Shown: positions 49,414-60,024 of the stretch, piece after piece
How positions within the stretch are numbered: position 1 is the first letter of the stretch
Layout: each line of letters begins with the position of its first letter
Assembly (NCBI RefSeq): GCF_025118155.1
Contig: NW_026251407.1
Span: 372,001 to 436,000 of the forward strand
Direction of reading: 5' to 3'
DNA from: Cokeromyces recurvatus
Taxonomy: Eukaryota; Mucoromycota; Mucoromycetes; Mucorales; Mucoraceae
Length of the DNA: 64,000 bases
The notes under the pieces: generated by a model
The model's database searches: none
What the model was told of the DNA's origin: nothing
Seen by the model: the letters and a program-made list of their open reading frames with translations, nothing else
Program-made: the position numbers and the translations under genes

Positions 49414-50064
49414 TCAGTTTCTTTTCTTAAAGTGAGCATTCCACATAAAAGTCTTGTAATATAATTGTCTAAGAATATCCTTTCCATAAACATTGGGTTT
49501 ATCATTCATAAATTTAGTAACATAACTAGGTCTAATGCCAATTGCCGTCTTCATACTCTGCTCAGAAATCCTAATTTCAAAAGCAATATTTTCACTAGTC
49601 AATTTCATAAGGTAAGGATGAAAATATGCTTTCGTGATAATTTGTTGATGACTAGCGTGATAGCCCTGATAGACACGTCGGATAATATCAGAACATTCCT
49701 CCATTTGCGTTCTCGTTACATAAAAAATAAGCTTTGCATTATTCAATATTACAGCGGTAGATTTATAAAAATCATCATTATCAGAAGAAGAAGAGGAAGA
49801 AGAGCATTTATCATTACTTGAACTTTTACAAATATCAAATCTATCGTGATCTTCAGGAGTAATAAATGAAAGATCAGAATCTTTCAATGATGTCTTGTCG
49901 TTAAAAGTAAGAAGTCTTGGAGCACAAGTAATGCTGCTAATATTATTATTATTATTATCATGATGATTACATGTTTTCTTCTTGGTAAAGAGTAACATAA
50001 AGACATAGTAAGGGATAAATAGTATTAGCTTGATCAGCTGATATTGTCTTTGGCTTAAGATCAT
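49414..50064 (-). CDS. Hypothetical protein with N-terminal membrane segment
   Basis: Single-exon frame of 216 residues. The start at 50064 gives a hydrophobic stretch at residues ~10-27 (LIKLILFIPYYVFMLLF), followed by Lys, suggesting a signal anchor. Residues ~33-100 are low complexity (Asn and Ser runs, acidic), and residues ~100-216 look like a folded domain: STAVILNNAKLIFYVTRTQM, CSDIIRRVYQGY, and a C-terminal FMWNAHFKKRN. No family recognised. It lies in the same orientation as the exonuclease gene upstream, 492 bases away. Confidence in a real gene is fair because the C-terminal half has normal composition. Confidence 0.55.
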   Translation of the reverse strand: MILSQRQYQLIKLILFIPYYVFMLLFTKKKTCNHHDNNNNNISSITCAPRLLTFNDKTSLKDSDLSFITPEDHDRFDICKSSSNDKCSSSSSSSDNDDFYKSTAVILNNAKLIFYVTRTQMEECSDIIRRVYQGYHASHQQIITKAYFHPYLMKLTSENIAFEIRISEQSMKTAIGIRPSYVTKFMNDKPNVYGKDILRQLYYKTFMWNAHFKKRN

Positions 50065-50335
50065 TGATAAATAAAAAAAATAAATGATTAAAAAATAGTA
50101 GAAAATGGAAAAAAAAAGTAGAGAGGGAGTCTAGTTTTATACAGTTATTAAGCATGGGTAACGAAGAATGTAAGAACGGTCGATATCGTTTTGTTATTGA
50201 CCAACGTTTAAAAAATGACATAATGTCCCTTACAAAATAATGATCGCTTACAGTTCGTTCAGGGGAATGAAAGATAATAGTTTACTATCATTATTAGAAT
50301 ACATTTTACTTGCTTTGTCTGTTTACAAAAGAAAT

Positions 50336-50462
50336 AGTAAAAAAAAATAAAAAAATAAAAAAATAAAAAAATAAAAAAATAAAAAAATAAAAAAATAAAA
50401 AATAAAAATAAAAAAATAAAAAATAAAAAATAAAAAATAAAAAATAAAAAATAAAAATAATA
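50336..50462. repeat. A-rich 6-7 bp tandem repeat
   Basis: About 125 bases of tandem AAAAAAT and AAAAAT units between the hypothetical gene and the exonuclease gene. Minus-strand translations are Phe/Leu/Ile-only and are artefacts. The surrounding gap (50065-50556) holds no other feature. Confidence 0.85.
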
Positions 50463-50556
50463 ATAGAAAAAAAAGAAAAAACTTCTAGCATTAAAGAAAT
50501 CAAAAAGAGCTGTAAATACATGATGGTAGAAAAAATATGCAAAACTTATAATATAT

Positions 50557-51677
50557 CTATTTCTTCTTTCTACTTCGTACATTATAATTGCTTCTTCGAT
50601 TGTCTTTATAGTATTTACAATTTGTTTTAAATATACACCCATCTTCATGCATCCTCTTTCCAATGGCAGCTAAATTTTTAGCATCATCTAGGCCAGAATG
50701 CTCTCTTCCTTTGAAGCTTAATCCCAAGTGAGATAACATCATACTAATATTCTTGTTTTCCTTTTGCTTATAAAATTTTTTAAATAATTCTCGGATATTA
50801 ACCCAAGGAACATCAAAATAAGCAGGTCTAGGATTAATGTTACTATGTTTACATTGCTTAGTAATAAAATCACGAATATCAAAAGGACCATCTATTCAAT
50901 ACAGGTTAAGCTAAATCAATTTTGTTTAATAGGCATAAATGCATTACCTGTAACAAAGGATGCTGAAGAAGATTGAAATAGACTATATTTTGCCATAAAT
51001 TCTTGAAATGAGTTTAATACTTCAATAAATGTGGGACTTTGATCTACTACAGATTGTGTAATGCCTGTTAAATTGATACAAAATTCTGATAATACTGGAT
51101 TTATAGTTGGTTTTACATAGGATCTAAATTCGTCTACCTTTATATGTATATGTATATATTTATATGTGTGTGTGTGAGTGTGTTAGTTTTCGGTACGTGT
51201 ATCTATTATAAAGCTCTTACAATCTCGAAGGTTTCACCATCTACTAATACAACAGGGAATTCAATAATTTCATTGGGAAAAGTAAAGCCTCCATTTTCAA
51301 TACAAGTTGCTTCAACGTCGAAAAACAAATAATAATCAAATGGCTGTTTCCTAATTTATATTTTTTTTTAAAAAAAAATTATTTACTGTTTGCGCTAAAA
51401 TATACTATATAATTGTATATTACTTTCTCCTTTTAATGTTAGAATCAACTTCATCTTGTTGATCATTCTTCTGATCTTCTCTTTGAGCGTCATTATTGTC
51501 ATTCTTACAACCTTCTTCTTTTAATTTTTTCTTTATTGCCTTTTTATAACGTTGTTTTAGTTCAGGCTTATGTCCTTTTGTACTTAAACCAAGTTCTTTT
51601 AAAGCTAACCGTAACCCTTCTACGGTTGTTAATTTTTTATTATTAGACGCGGATTCTGATTCTTCTTGGTCATTCAT
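50557..51677 (-). CDS. ERI1: ERI1/3'hExo-type exoribonuclease (SAP + DEDDh)
   Basis: 3'-5' exoribonuclease of the RNase T-like DEDDh class. In animals and fission yeast Eri1 trims siRNAs, histone mRNA ends and 5.8S rRNA. Exons 51677-51424, 51350-51221, 51137-50948, 50891-50557; 302 residues. An N-terminal SAP-like domain (~residues 15-50: TTVEGLRLALKELGLSTKGH) is followed by a charged linker. The nuclease has FFDVEAT (Asp96, Glu98), LTGITQS, TDGPFDIRDF (second Asp) and EHSGLDDAKN (His256, Asp260/261), the full set of catalytic residues. The SAP plus DEDDh order is diagnostic for ERI1 over other RNase T-like enzymes. Members of this family negatively regulate RNAi, which is active in Mucorales; the role here is inferred. 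Confidence 0.9.
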
Positions 51678-51691
51678 AATCTAATTAAACC

Positions 51692-51728
<37 letters not shown>

Positions 51729-52119
51729 GGAGAATATTAAACTTTTGCTGTTGTACAGTTTTTTTTTTTCGGAAAAGTTATAGGCCAATTAGATTCGAGC
51801 TTAGACATTATTAAATTTTTTTAAGGGACTATATTTTGTTGAATTTGTGGACGCTTATATGCATCAATTTTTAATTTTTTATGATATGGAAACGTTCAAT
51901 AATATAGGTTATTTTTAATTATCGTCATTCAGCAAATAATGCTCTTTCAGAAGAAATAGGCATCGTTGATCAAATTAGAATAGAGTACTGATAAATTTAA
52001 AAAAAAAAAATTCCGTCGCTGTGACAATAAGTCAGGAACTACAAAATAATGGAAAGAGAGTATTGCCATGATATTTATATATATTAAGTAAATATTATAA
52101 ATGAGAAATATAAACTTGA

Positions 52120-52353
52120 ATAATTAAGCGATTTTATTCATTTGTCTCAAGAGGAGAGCATAACTTTGCTCACGGCTACAGATGTGAACAGTTTCATTAT
52201 AATTTTGACAGTGCAATTTTAAATATGCCTAATACCAATGATATTGATATCCCTTTAGAACAAATCAATACGAGAATTTTTTTCAAATTCAAGGAAGCAT
52301 TTTCTGAGCATACACATTTCATTATTCAGGCCCTTTTGACTAAAACAATATAA
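52120..52353 (+). other. Coding-like open frame, possible exon or gene remnant
   Basis: A 77-codon frame follows a TGA at 52117-52119 and ends TAA at 52351-52353. It reads IIKRFYSFVSRGEHNFAHGY..., then NFDSAILNMPNTNDIDIP... The composition is protein-like (Gly, His, Tyr, Cys, Glu, Pro) and unlike background. Acceptor-like AGs lie at its left end. No upstream exon was identified and no family recognised. Confidence 0.3.
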
Positions 52354-52481
52354 AGTTCAGCATATATAATTCATATAATATATTATTATAGTTATTATAG
52401 AGGTAAAAAAAAAAGGGGGGGAGGAAGAAAAGGGAGATTATAGCAATTCACAGACGAACTTTATTTCTCAAGGCGTCTTTT

Positions 52482-52715
52482 TTATCTATCTGGGTTTATA
52501 TCAAATTGTTCATTATCAGGCTCTTCCTTCAAACCTTTCCATTGAAGCAAGTACTCCTATTAGAAATAATTAAGTTTGTTAATTTAATGAAATGCTTGAT
52601 TACCTAACTTCAGAACTAATTTTAATCCTCTTTATTTGATGTTTCTTCCTTCTTGGTCGAGTTTATGGATGTCTTGGTTCTTCTTAGTTTGACCAATGTA
52701 CATTTCTTCTCGGAT
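52482..52715 (-). pseudogene. Possible chromodomain-bearing fragment (retrotransposon-like)
   Basis: On the minus strand, after an acceptor-like TTTCTAATAG, 25 codons at 52556-52482 read EYLLQWKGLKEEPDNE... to a stop. EYLLQWKG is very close to the EYLVKWKG core of chromodomains, which sit at the integrase C-terminus of Ty3/gypsy chromoviruses. Upstream (52715-52630) a Lys/Thr-rich open stretch reads KKCTLVKLRRTKTSINSTKK. The downstream Trp and helix expected of a full chromodomain are missing. A fragment only; identification is tentative. Confidence 0.3.
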
Positions 52716-53812
52716 AATATATATGTGGATATTAAAGTTATTATTTTGTTAATATACTGTATATCCAGGATTAGTCGCCTCTTGAAACGATAAAAAGAAA
52801 TATCTTCAACATTTGTTCAATCCAAACTTTCAAACAGTTAGTTGTATATTCTATCAGATTTAATGCAGTTTCTACAGCGTGTTTATCATTCACAATCTTA
52901 TATTAAAGTAAATACATAGTGTCTTATATTATTATTTTACTCGAACAATTTAGTCGTCATTATCTCTTTCTTTATTGTTGTAGTATAAAAAGCATTACTT
53001 GGGAGAATCAAATGAAAGGCTTTCTTGTTTTTTTTTTAGCTTTCTTTAATAAAATAGAAATATGTATTGTTCATATCAAAATATTAAAACGTTAAATTAG
53101 AAATAATATATCTGTTTTACTTTATACTTTATTATTAACGTGTTTTTCGTTTCAAAGTAGAGTTAGAATATTAATTTAATTAAGCTTTAATATGTGCTTT
53201 CTTTCTATAATTACTTTATCAGTAAGCTACTTGATAGTCTTTCTATAACTTCAATCAATTAAATAAATAATCATTATAATACATTTTGCCTTTCTCCTCT
53301 AAATCCAACTGAGTGCAAACTAAATATGTATAATTGATCTTACTTAAAGTAATTATCAAATCTTTAGTATTTTTATTTGCAAAAAAAATGTATATACCTG
53401 ACAGAACTTTAAATATTATAATAATAATAAACGTAAAACAATAGGGATATTATTACTTTAATTTATAATATTTACATACTCTTGTAGCCTCTATATTTAT
53501 TCCTATCATTCTATTTGTTACATGTTCACATTATATATTTGTCGTTTTTACTTGTTTTTAGTTTTAATATGAATTTATTTACTTGTTTAATAATAAGTGA
53601 CTATTTTATTCTATGAAAAAAATGTGGTTTATTGACAATAAATGCAACAATAATTTAATCGTTTAAATTCCCGACAAAATTTTTTTTAATGAATGTCTGT
53701 ATCTTTAAGTTTAAATCTAATAATTCCTTTTTTTTTTCTGTCCTCTTTTTTTTTTTTTTTTTTTTGACTGTAAAAGTAAACTAAGTAGAGTAATTTTTTA
53801 ATATTATAAAAC

Positions 53813-54254
53813 ATGAGTAGAGATGAAGAATATGATTATCTTTTTAAAGGTAAAGTCTTGAATCAGTTTTTATCATCTCCTTATAAATAATAACGACTTC
53901 AATTTATATATTTTAGTTGTCCTTATTGGTGATTCTGGTGTAGGCAAAACCAATTTATTATCTAGATTTACCCGTAATGAATTTAACTTGGAGTCCAAGA
54001 GCACAATTGGTGTTGAATTTGCTACTCGTAGTGTTCAAGTAGATAATAAAACTGTAAAAGCTCAAATATGGGACACAGGTAATTTTCATGTTTATTTCCC
54101 GAAATAATAATAATAATAACCATTACTTTTCTCTGTTATAATAGCTGGACAAGAAAGATACCGTGCCATTACAAGTGCGTAAGTGTACATACATATATGT
54201 ATGGGGATAAGGGGTTTTATATATACATATATAATATGGCATGATTTATTAAAG

Positions 54255-54298
<44 letters not shown>

Positions 54299-54870
54299 AT
54301 TATCGAGGTGCAGTAGGTGCATTATTAGTTTATGATATTGCAAAATATGCTACATATGAAAATGTAATGCGTTGGTTAAAGGAACTTCGTGATCATGCTG
54401 ATTCAAATATAGTCGTTATGTTGGTTGGAAATAAGAGTGATTTAAGACATTTACGTGCTGTACCTACTGAAGAAGCTAAACAATTTGCAGGTAAAGGGGA
54501 AAAAAAACGATAATGAATTATCCTCTTTGGTTTTTTTTTTAAAAAATATTTATTTATTTCATACTATTTGAATAGCCGATAATGGGCTTTCATTTATTGA
54601 AACTTCTGCTTTGGATTCAAGTAATGTAGAACTTGCTTTTCAAAGAATTTTGACAGGTAATAATAACACCAAGTTATACTATATAGATGCATTAACAATC
54701 TGATATTTTATACATGTATTTATATATGCATTTACATTTATATAGAAATTTATCGTATTGTCTCTAACAAAGCTCTTGAATCATCTGATGATGTGATTCG
54801 ACCTACTGCTGGACAAACAATAACAGTCACACAACCTTCTGAGGAACAAAAACAAGGGGGTTGTTGCTAA
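53813..54870 (+). CDS. YPT31: Rab11/Ypt31-type small GTPase
   Basis: Ras-superfamily GTPase of the Rab11/Ypt3/Ypt31 group, which directs traffic from the trans-Golgi and recycling endosome to the plasma membrane. Exons 53813-53849, 53917-54078, 54145-54178, 54297-54490, 54576-54656, 54746-54870; 210 residues, exactly the family size. G1 GDSGVGKT, switch [15 protein letters not shown]3 [21 protein letters not shown]4 NKSD, G5 ETSAL; the C-terminus GGCC is a double geranylgeranylation site. The [20 protein letters not shown] start is typical for Rab11. Intron 3 ends with about 39 A directly before the acceptor G, leaving no pyrimidine tract, yet the join restores the invariant AYYRGA. Confidence 0.95.
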
Positions 54871-55105
54871 GCATAAATAAAAAATACCCTAAAACACGTG
54901 AGGCACACTTTTTTGTGTATATCATAAATAATAATAAAATTATCCTTATTATTGTCTGTAAATCATCCCGCTTTAGTTCTTTGATTTATTGGTTAATGTA
55001 CTCTTCTTCTCTCCTCCGCTGCTACCACTATTCCCTCCCCCATAATAATATAAATACAAATATTATATTGTTCCTAGTTTCCTTCTTCTTCTTCTTTTAT
55101 ATTTA

Positions 55106-56598
55106 ATGAATAAAGATCATAGGCTATTATTATTAGTTACAAATCATGTATCAACTTGCTCGGACAATAATAGAATTGAAACAGTTATAAAATATATGAT
55201 TCATTTCTTACGTTTATTAAGATGGGAAGAAGATAGTCATCAATCTATTTTATTATTACTTATTTGGACACTTTTTTGCTTTCATAGTCAGTTATGTATT
55301 CTTTATCTATTCCCCATCACTTTAATCCTTTCTCGGCAATTTCGATTCCAAAAAGATGATTCTTTAATACAACAAGATTCATTACTTGAAGAATTATCTC
55401 TTACTTTATTACCCTTTGTAAAATATTATCAGCAATTATCCTTATCTATACGTAAACATCATCATAGTCGTGGCCAACTATATTATCTTTTCTTTTTTAT
55501 TCTATCGTATTTAATCTGGAGAATTTCATTATCCATCATGGGCTTTAATAAATTAATTTGGTTTATTGGGTCTTTTATACTGAGTTGGCATAGTTCATTT
55601 ATGAAGATAATGATTCACCATATTCATGCCAATCATATTGTATCACAGTCATGTAACTCAATTTTAATGAATCACGAGTATCATCAACAAGAATATCATT
55701 ATCAATTTAAAGTAATTGAACATCAGCGTTGGTGGTTATTTAAAGGGTGGTGTTCATTGTTATTAAAAAATGAGAGACCTTCATGGTAAATTGTGCATGA
55801 TAGTTGTATATGATAACAATATTGAATTATATTAAATAGTATATTCATATATATACCTTTTCTTTTTTCTTTTTTTTTCAAAGGTCTGATGAATATCTTG
55901 AAAGAGTGCCATGTATTCAAAAATTTAGATTACCTTCTCCAGTTACAAAAATAATAGACAACGAAAAGATAATGATTAACAGTTGGGAATGGTCTTCACA
56001 GGAATGGCGAATTGATAAACAGCGTAATGTAGATAAAGAAGGATGGGAATATGGTGTCTGGGGCTGGAATGCTTGGATATCTCGACCATCTAGTTTTTGT
56101 AGCTTTACTCGACGTCGTTATTGGGTAAGGAATGCTTGTCTAGTAACAAAAATAAATAACGATCATTATGTTACCACTATGGAAAATGGCTCAATCAAAC
56201 CATCTTCTACTAATTACATTAATACTCAAATGACCCCTTCTAATCCTAATTCCATAAATGCAAACAAATATAATCAACAGCTCCGTCCTTCATCTAGTCA
56301 AAGTACTGTTACAAGTACAAATAATGTACCATCTTTATCATCAGCTTCACTTTCTAATACTGCATCATCATCTGAAGAAGAAGAAGAAGAAGAAGAAATC
56401 GGTATATTGTTAATGACTCCTACTACAGTTACTGTATCGACCTCTCAGTTTGATTATAAAAAAAGTTTTGTTCATCATCATCATCAAAAATTATCAACCC
56501 CACTTACAACTAGTAATAAAAGCACACAGAGTAATAGAATAAAACGTTCAGCTTCAAGAAATTCAGCTATAGAAAACCATTTTTGGTTATATCGCTAA
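55106..56598 (+). CDS. Dysferlin-domain membrane protein (Pex23/Pex24-like family)
   Basis: Two exons, 55106-55785 and 55884-56598; 464 residues. The N-terminal half (~1-185) has several hydrophobic spans (ILLLLIWTLFCFHSQLCILY, YLFFFILSYLIW, LIWFIGSFILS). Around residues 260-313 lies a Trp-rich dysferlin (DysF) domain: NSWEWSSQEWRID, GWEYGVWGWNAWISRP, FTRRRYWVRNACL, with the paired R-R-x-W pattern of the DysFC part. This TM + DysF layout is that of yeast Pex28-Pex32 and Yarrowia Pex23/24, ER proteins acting at ER-peroxisome contacts and controlling peroxisome size and number. The C-terminal 150 residues are Ser/Thr/Asn-rich, with an EEEEEEEE run and His-rich patch. Assignment to peroxisome function is by family; other DysF proteins act in sporulation. 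Confidence 0.82.
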
Positions 56599-57772
56599 TA
56601 ATTCATCATTATTACATTATAGAAAAGAAAAGTAAAAGCTTAGATATTTAGAAAATAGATGAGTAGAGTTCAAGATTAGTATTTTGTATCGTATCTATTA
56701 AATATAGAAAATATAATAGTAAAATTAAATTAACTATGTATTACGATTTATTTTGAATAATATATAAACATGTATACCAACGTTATAGTAACAGAATAAA
56801 CTTTTTATATAAAAGCAATATATTATATAGTCGCCATAGAGCACGTATTACACAACTAACTTTAAAGTCCTTAAATAATCCTTTGACTAGTTTGTAAATA
56901 ATATAGTCTGAGGATTTAATATTGTATTATGCACTCTTTGATATTATCTTCATAATTAGGTCTCTATAATCAGAGAGAGATTAGGATATATATTCTTTAG
57001 ATTAATTTGAATTGCTAGTTATATTTATATTCATTCAATAGATCAAATATGTATATACATGACTAAGCACTATAGCGTTTATTATTATCTTTTTTTTTTC
57101 TTTTTTAGTATAATATACAAGAATATATGTGGTTTTTATTTTATTTTTCTCCTGTTACTAAAAATATAACAAATTATTATTTCTGGGGTAAATAACGTGT
57201 CAATATTAATTCACAATGAATATTCCAGTTATAACAATACCAATGATTTATATGAGATATTATTACATAATTAATATATACATATATACAAATATGTATG
57301 TATATATTTAACATGTATAGTTACATAAATAATTAATTAGTTAAACATAGCAGTAATAAATCTTATTGAATCCTTATTGTTGAATAGAAATGAGAATTCT
57401 GTATACTTGATTGAATAAAAATCTCATTTTATTTCATATATAGGTTTGATACAATTTTTATTCGGCGTGTACTTATATTAGAGAAGAGAGTTGGTCGCAG
57501 AGATATATGGTTTACATTTTATCTTTAATATTTTCTAAAGCCAGTTTATGACACATTATACAGGAAAATAAAATCTATGAGAAGCTTATTCAATATAGAG
57601 ATAGCTTATATATGTGTCTTTTGTGTTAAAGATATCGTTTATTATTATTGATACGCTTAAATGATATAATATACAAAACTTAATACAAGCAAACGATACT
57701 ACACAATTAAGCATATCTAATTAGAAAAGTTATATATAGCATTTAACCAATAATTGTTGATAAGGTAGGGAT

Positions 57773-58615
57773 AAAAAAAAAGAAGTAGACAGAATAAATC
57801 TGTGAAAACTTTGTATAAAACTTTTATTATAAATTGAATAAAAATAAAAAATTGAATTTCTCAAAAATGAATGCAAAATGGATCCTTATTTATATCTTGT
57901 GGAGAACGGGTTACTTCGCGACAGGAACAGAATGAAGATATCTCGAAAGAAGAATATTTTCCCATAGAATGATTAAAGTTATTGTGTCTGAGCTCTCTAG
58001 TATTTGCCCTGACCGAGAATTAATCTCAGTTAACTCTAATAAATATTAAATTATTGATGCTCGATCTAGCCAGTTATTTTTCTTGAAACCAAATAATGAT
58101 ATCTCCTTTGTTCATACTTGTGAATGATATAGGGAAGATACTTTTGATATAGATTTCTTGTATTATATATTCATTCCTCAATGGACTACTTGAATGAATT
58201 TCATTATATTGTATATTGTATATTGTATATTGTATATTGTATATTGTATATTGTATATTGTATATTGTATATTGTATATTGTATATTGTATATTGTATAT
58301 TGTATATTGTATATTGTATATTGTATAGTGTATATTGTATAGTGTATAGTGTATATTGTATAGTGTATAGTGTATATTGTATAGTGTATAGTGTATAGTG
58401 TATAGTGTATAGTGTATAGTGTATAGTGTATAGTGTATAGTGTATAGTGTATAGATAGTATATGATTATATTTATAAATTAGTGTATTAGATAATAACGT
58501 GGATATATAACTAATAGGTACAATCTATAATTCATATATCTTTATCATTAATAACTGTTTACACCACGTTTGGCTTATCATTATCTCGTAACGTCAATAT
58601 TTATTATACTATTAT
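57773..58615. repeat. Dispersed repeat, copy 2, containing a minisatellite
   Basis: Direct copy of 32369-32985, sharing blocks from AGACAGAATAAATCTG to TTTGGCTTAT, but longer because a 7-bp tandem array of about 250 bases replaces the short AT segment of copy 1. Around the array both copies read TGAATTTCATTATATT on the left and GATAGTATATGATTATATTT on the right, so the array is an internal expansion rather than an insertion between unrelated flanks. Confidence 0.8.
58207..58454. repeat. 7-bp minisatellite (TGTATAT / TGTATAG)
   Basis: About 35 tandem heptamers. The left two thirds are almost pure TATTGTA units; towards the right, TATAGTG units appear, alternate with the first type in a higher-order pattern, and finally take over completely. 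A plus-strand 60-codon frame over it (Tyr/Ile/Val/Cys only) is an artefact. Confidence 0.92.
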
Positions 58616-58837
58616 TTTTCTCGTCATAAGAATGTCTTATAAACAGAAAACAAATAATATAGTATGCATAAAGTGTACAATTAATAACTATAGTATCATT
58701 CGGTCTTTCATGACTCTGATCTTTATATTATAAGATACTGTGTAATACATCATTATATATATATATATATGTGATATTACTTGTAAAATATTAAATAAAA
58801 ATAATAAAAATACAAAAAAAATATGAGTTGAATGCCC

Positions 58838-60024
58838 AACCAGGAAAATCTTCTTTATTCAAATGACTAGAGGGAGTCATAGTCTTTACAACGTGCTGTC
58901 TCACAGCACGATTATTTCTTGTTTTCTTTAAGGCACGGTCTACTGGATTTTTCTACTCAAAGTCAGGTTCATTCATCAAATCATTGAACTTTATTACACA
59001 AAATGAAAAAAAAAAATAGTAAATATTCAGCATTTTATCCTTACAGTTGCAATAATTATATTATCTTTTTACTTCTGAATGAAGGACGAAGGACCTTAAT
59101 GATTTCATTATCAGTAGGATCCTTGTCCTCAATTTCCTCTTCATCAGACATCCAACCAGCAACCATCAACTTTTCAAGGCCAGGATATCTGTTGCTATTA
59201 AAGTCAATAGAATTGTCTTCAATAACAGACTTTCTGTTTCTAAGTTTCTAATTTAATATTTGGGTGTTAGAACGAATTTATTTGGTATAGTAGAAAAAGG
59301 TATGTACAATAAAACATTTATGTGTATACTTACTGCAGTCTTTCTGTTGTAAGCTGCACGCTTAGCATTTCTTTCTGCCTTTTTCTCAGCAGACAACTTC
59401 AATTCTTTTTTCTTGTTATAAAACATATTAGACAGTATACTGTCTAAAGTTATCTTGGACACAGAATAATGTATAGAATTTAATTGTGCAAATCTACGTA
59501 GAGCATCCTGTGTAGACTTATTAGTCTCATCTTTGAAGGTCTTTGAGTAATCATTTTGCTTAATTATTGGCCAATTTTCAAGTTCTTGCTTTATCAATGC
59601 TTAGTGTTGTATATTATAATAGAAAATAAGCATTAACTACTTTTTTTTATATAGTTAAAATATTTACTTCAAGATTTTTTATAGCTTCTCGATCGCCAAT
59701 AGCATGTTCAGAAGTAGAGGATGATACTTGAGCTTGTTGAAGCTGAGTAAAGCTTTTCGTAACGATTTCCAACTGAGCAACAAGTTGGTTGATCCTCTAT
59801 TCCTGCAAATTTATTATGCTGACCATTCTAGCTATTTCTTGACTTGTTCGCTGCGTCAAATAATAGTCACTTGTACACTCCCTTTGAACAGCATTGTTAC
59901 TGCCTCTGTTATTAATAAAGGCAGGGAAAAGAGGTGTGCCTGAATACTGAGCATTGTCACCTAGTCTATCCTCTGAGGACATGTTGCCATAATTTCTCTT
60001 GTTGTTACTATTATTAGCGGACAT
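58838..60024 (-). pseudogene. Decayed gene of a probable repeated (mobile-associated) family
   Basis: Exon-like blocks 60024-59668, 59588-59334 and 59247-59056 join in phase. They read MSANNSNNKRNYGNMSSEDR..., TSQEIARMVSIINLQE, then after an in-frame TAG (59799-59797) RINQLVAQLEIVTKS (coiled coil), WPIIKQNDYSKTFKDETNKS, basic KKELKLSAEKKAERNAKR, and WMSDEEEIEDKDPTDNE..VLRPSFRS. Beyond the stop at 59056 further coding-like sequence goes on (NDLMNEPDFE, TAG, KNPVDRALKKTRNNRAVRQH, then PGWAF) in a phase that cannot be joined cleanly. Two TAGs and a phase break indicate decay; the first TAG could only be removed by a 27-nt intron. I recall Mucoralean multi-copy proteins with the same layout (SQE-AR start, coiled coil, SDEE, RPSWRS end) but cannot cite one. 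Function unknown. Confidence 0.5.

Larger units (their letters stand above)
51678..53812. other. 2.1-kb gap with orphan coding-like segments
   Basis: Between the exonuclease start and the Rab11 start. It opens with an A run (51693-51724), the exonuclease promoter side. Coding-like segments without start codons at 52120-52353 (plus) and 52482-52715 (minus) are listed separately. The part from 52.8 to 53.8 kb is AT-rich with no recognisable gene; T runs lie just before the Rab11 gene (53727-53765). Confidence 0.5.
56599..58837. other. Intergenic region with dispersed repeat copy 2
   Basis: About 2.2 kb, very AT-rich. No gene seen in 56600-57770. The dispersed repeat (57773-58615) with its internal minisatellite follows, and an AT-rich stretch with (AT)n near 58758 leads to the decayed gene. 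Confidence 0.55.

Noticed and set aside
50259..50663. 134-codon minus-strand frame
   Set aside because: Mostly Phe/Leu/Ile translation of the A-rich tandem repeat; its end overlaps the genuine last exon of the exonuclease in another frame.
58216..58398. 60-codon plus-strand frame of Tyr, Ile, Val, Cys
   Set aside because: Direct translation of the 7-bp minisatellite.
57773..58615. Possibility that the dispersed repeat is a pair of LTRs of one element
   Set aside because: The copies are 25 kb apart with many normal host genes between them and no gag/pol coding, so they cannot flank a single retrotransposon.
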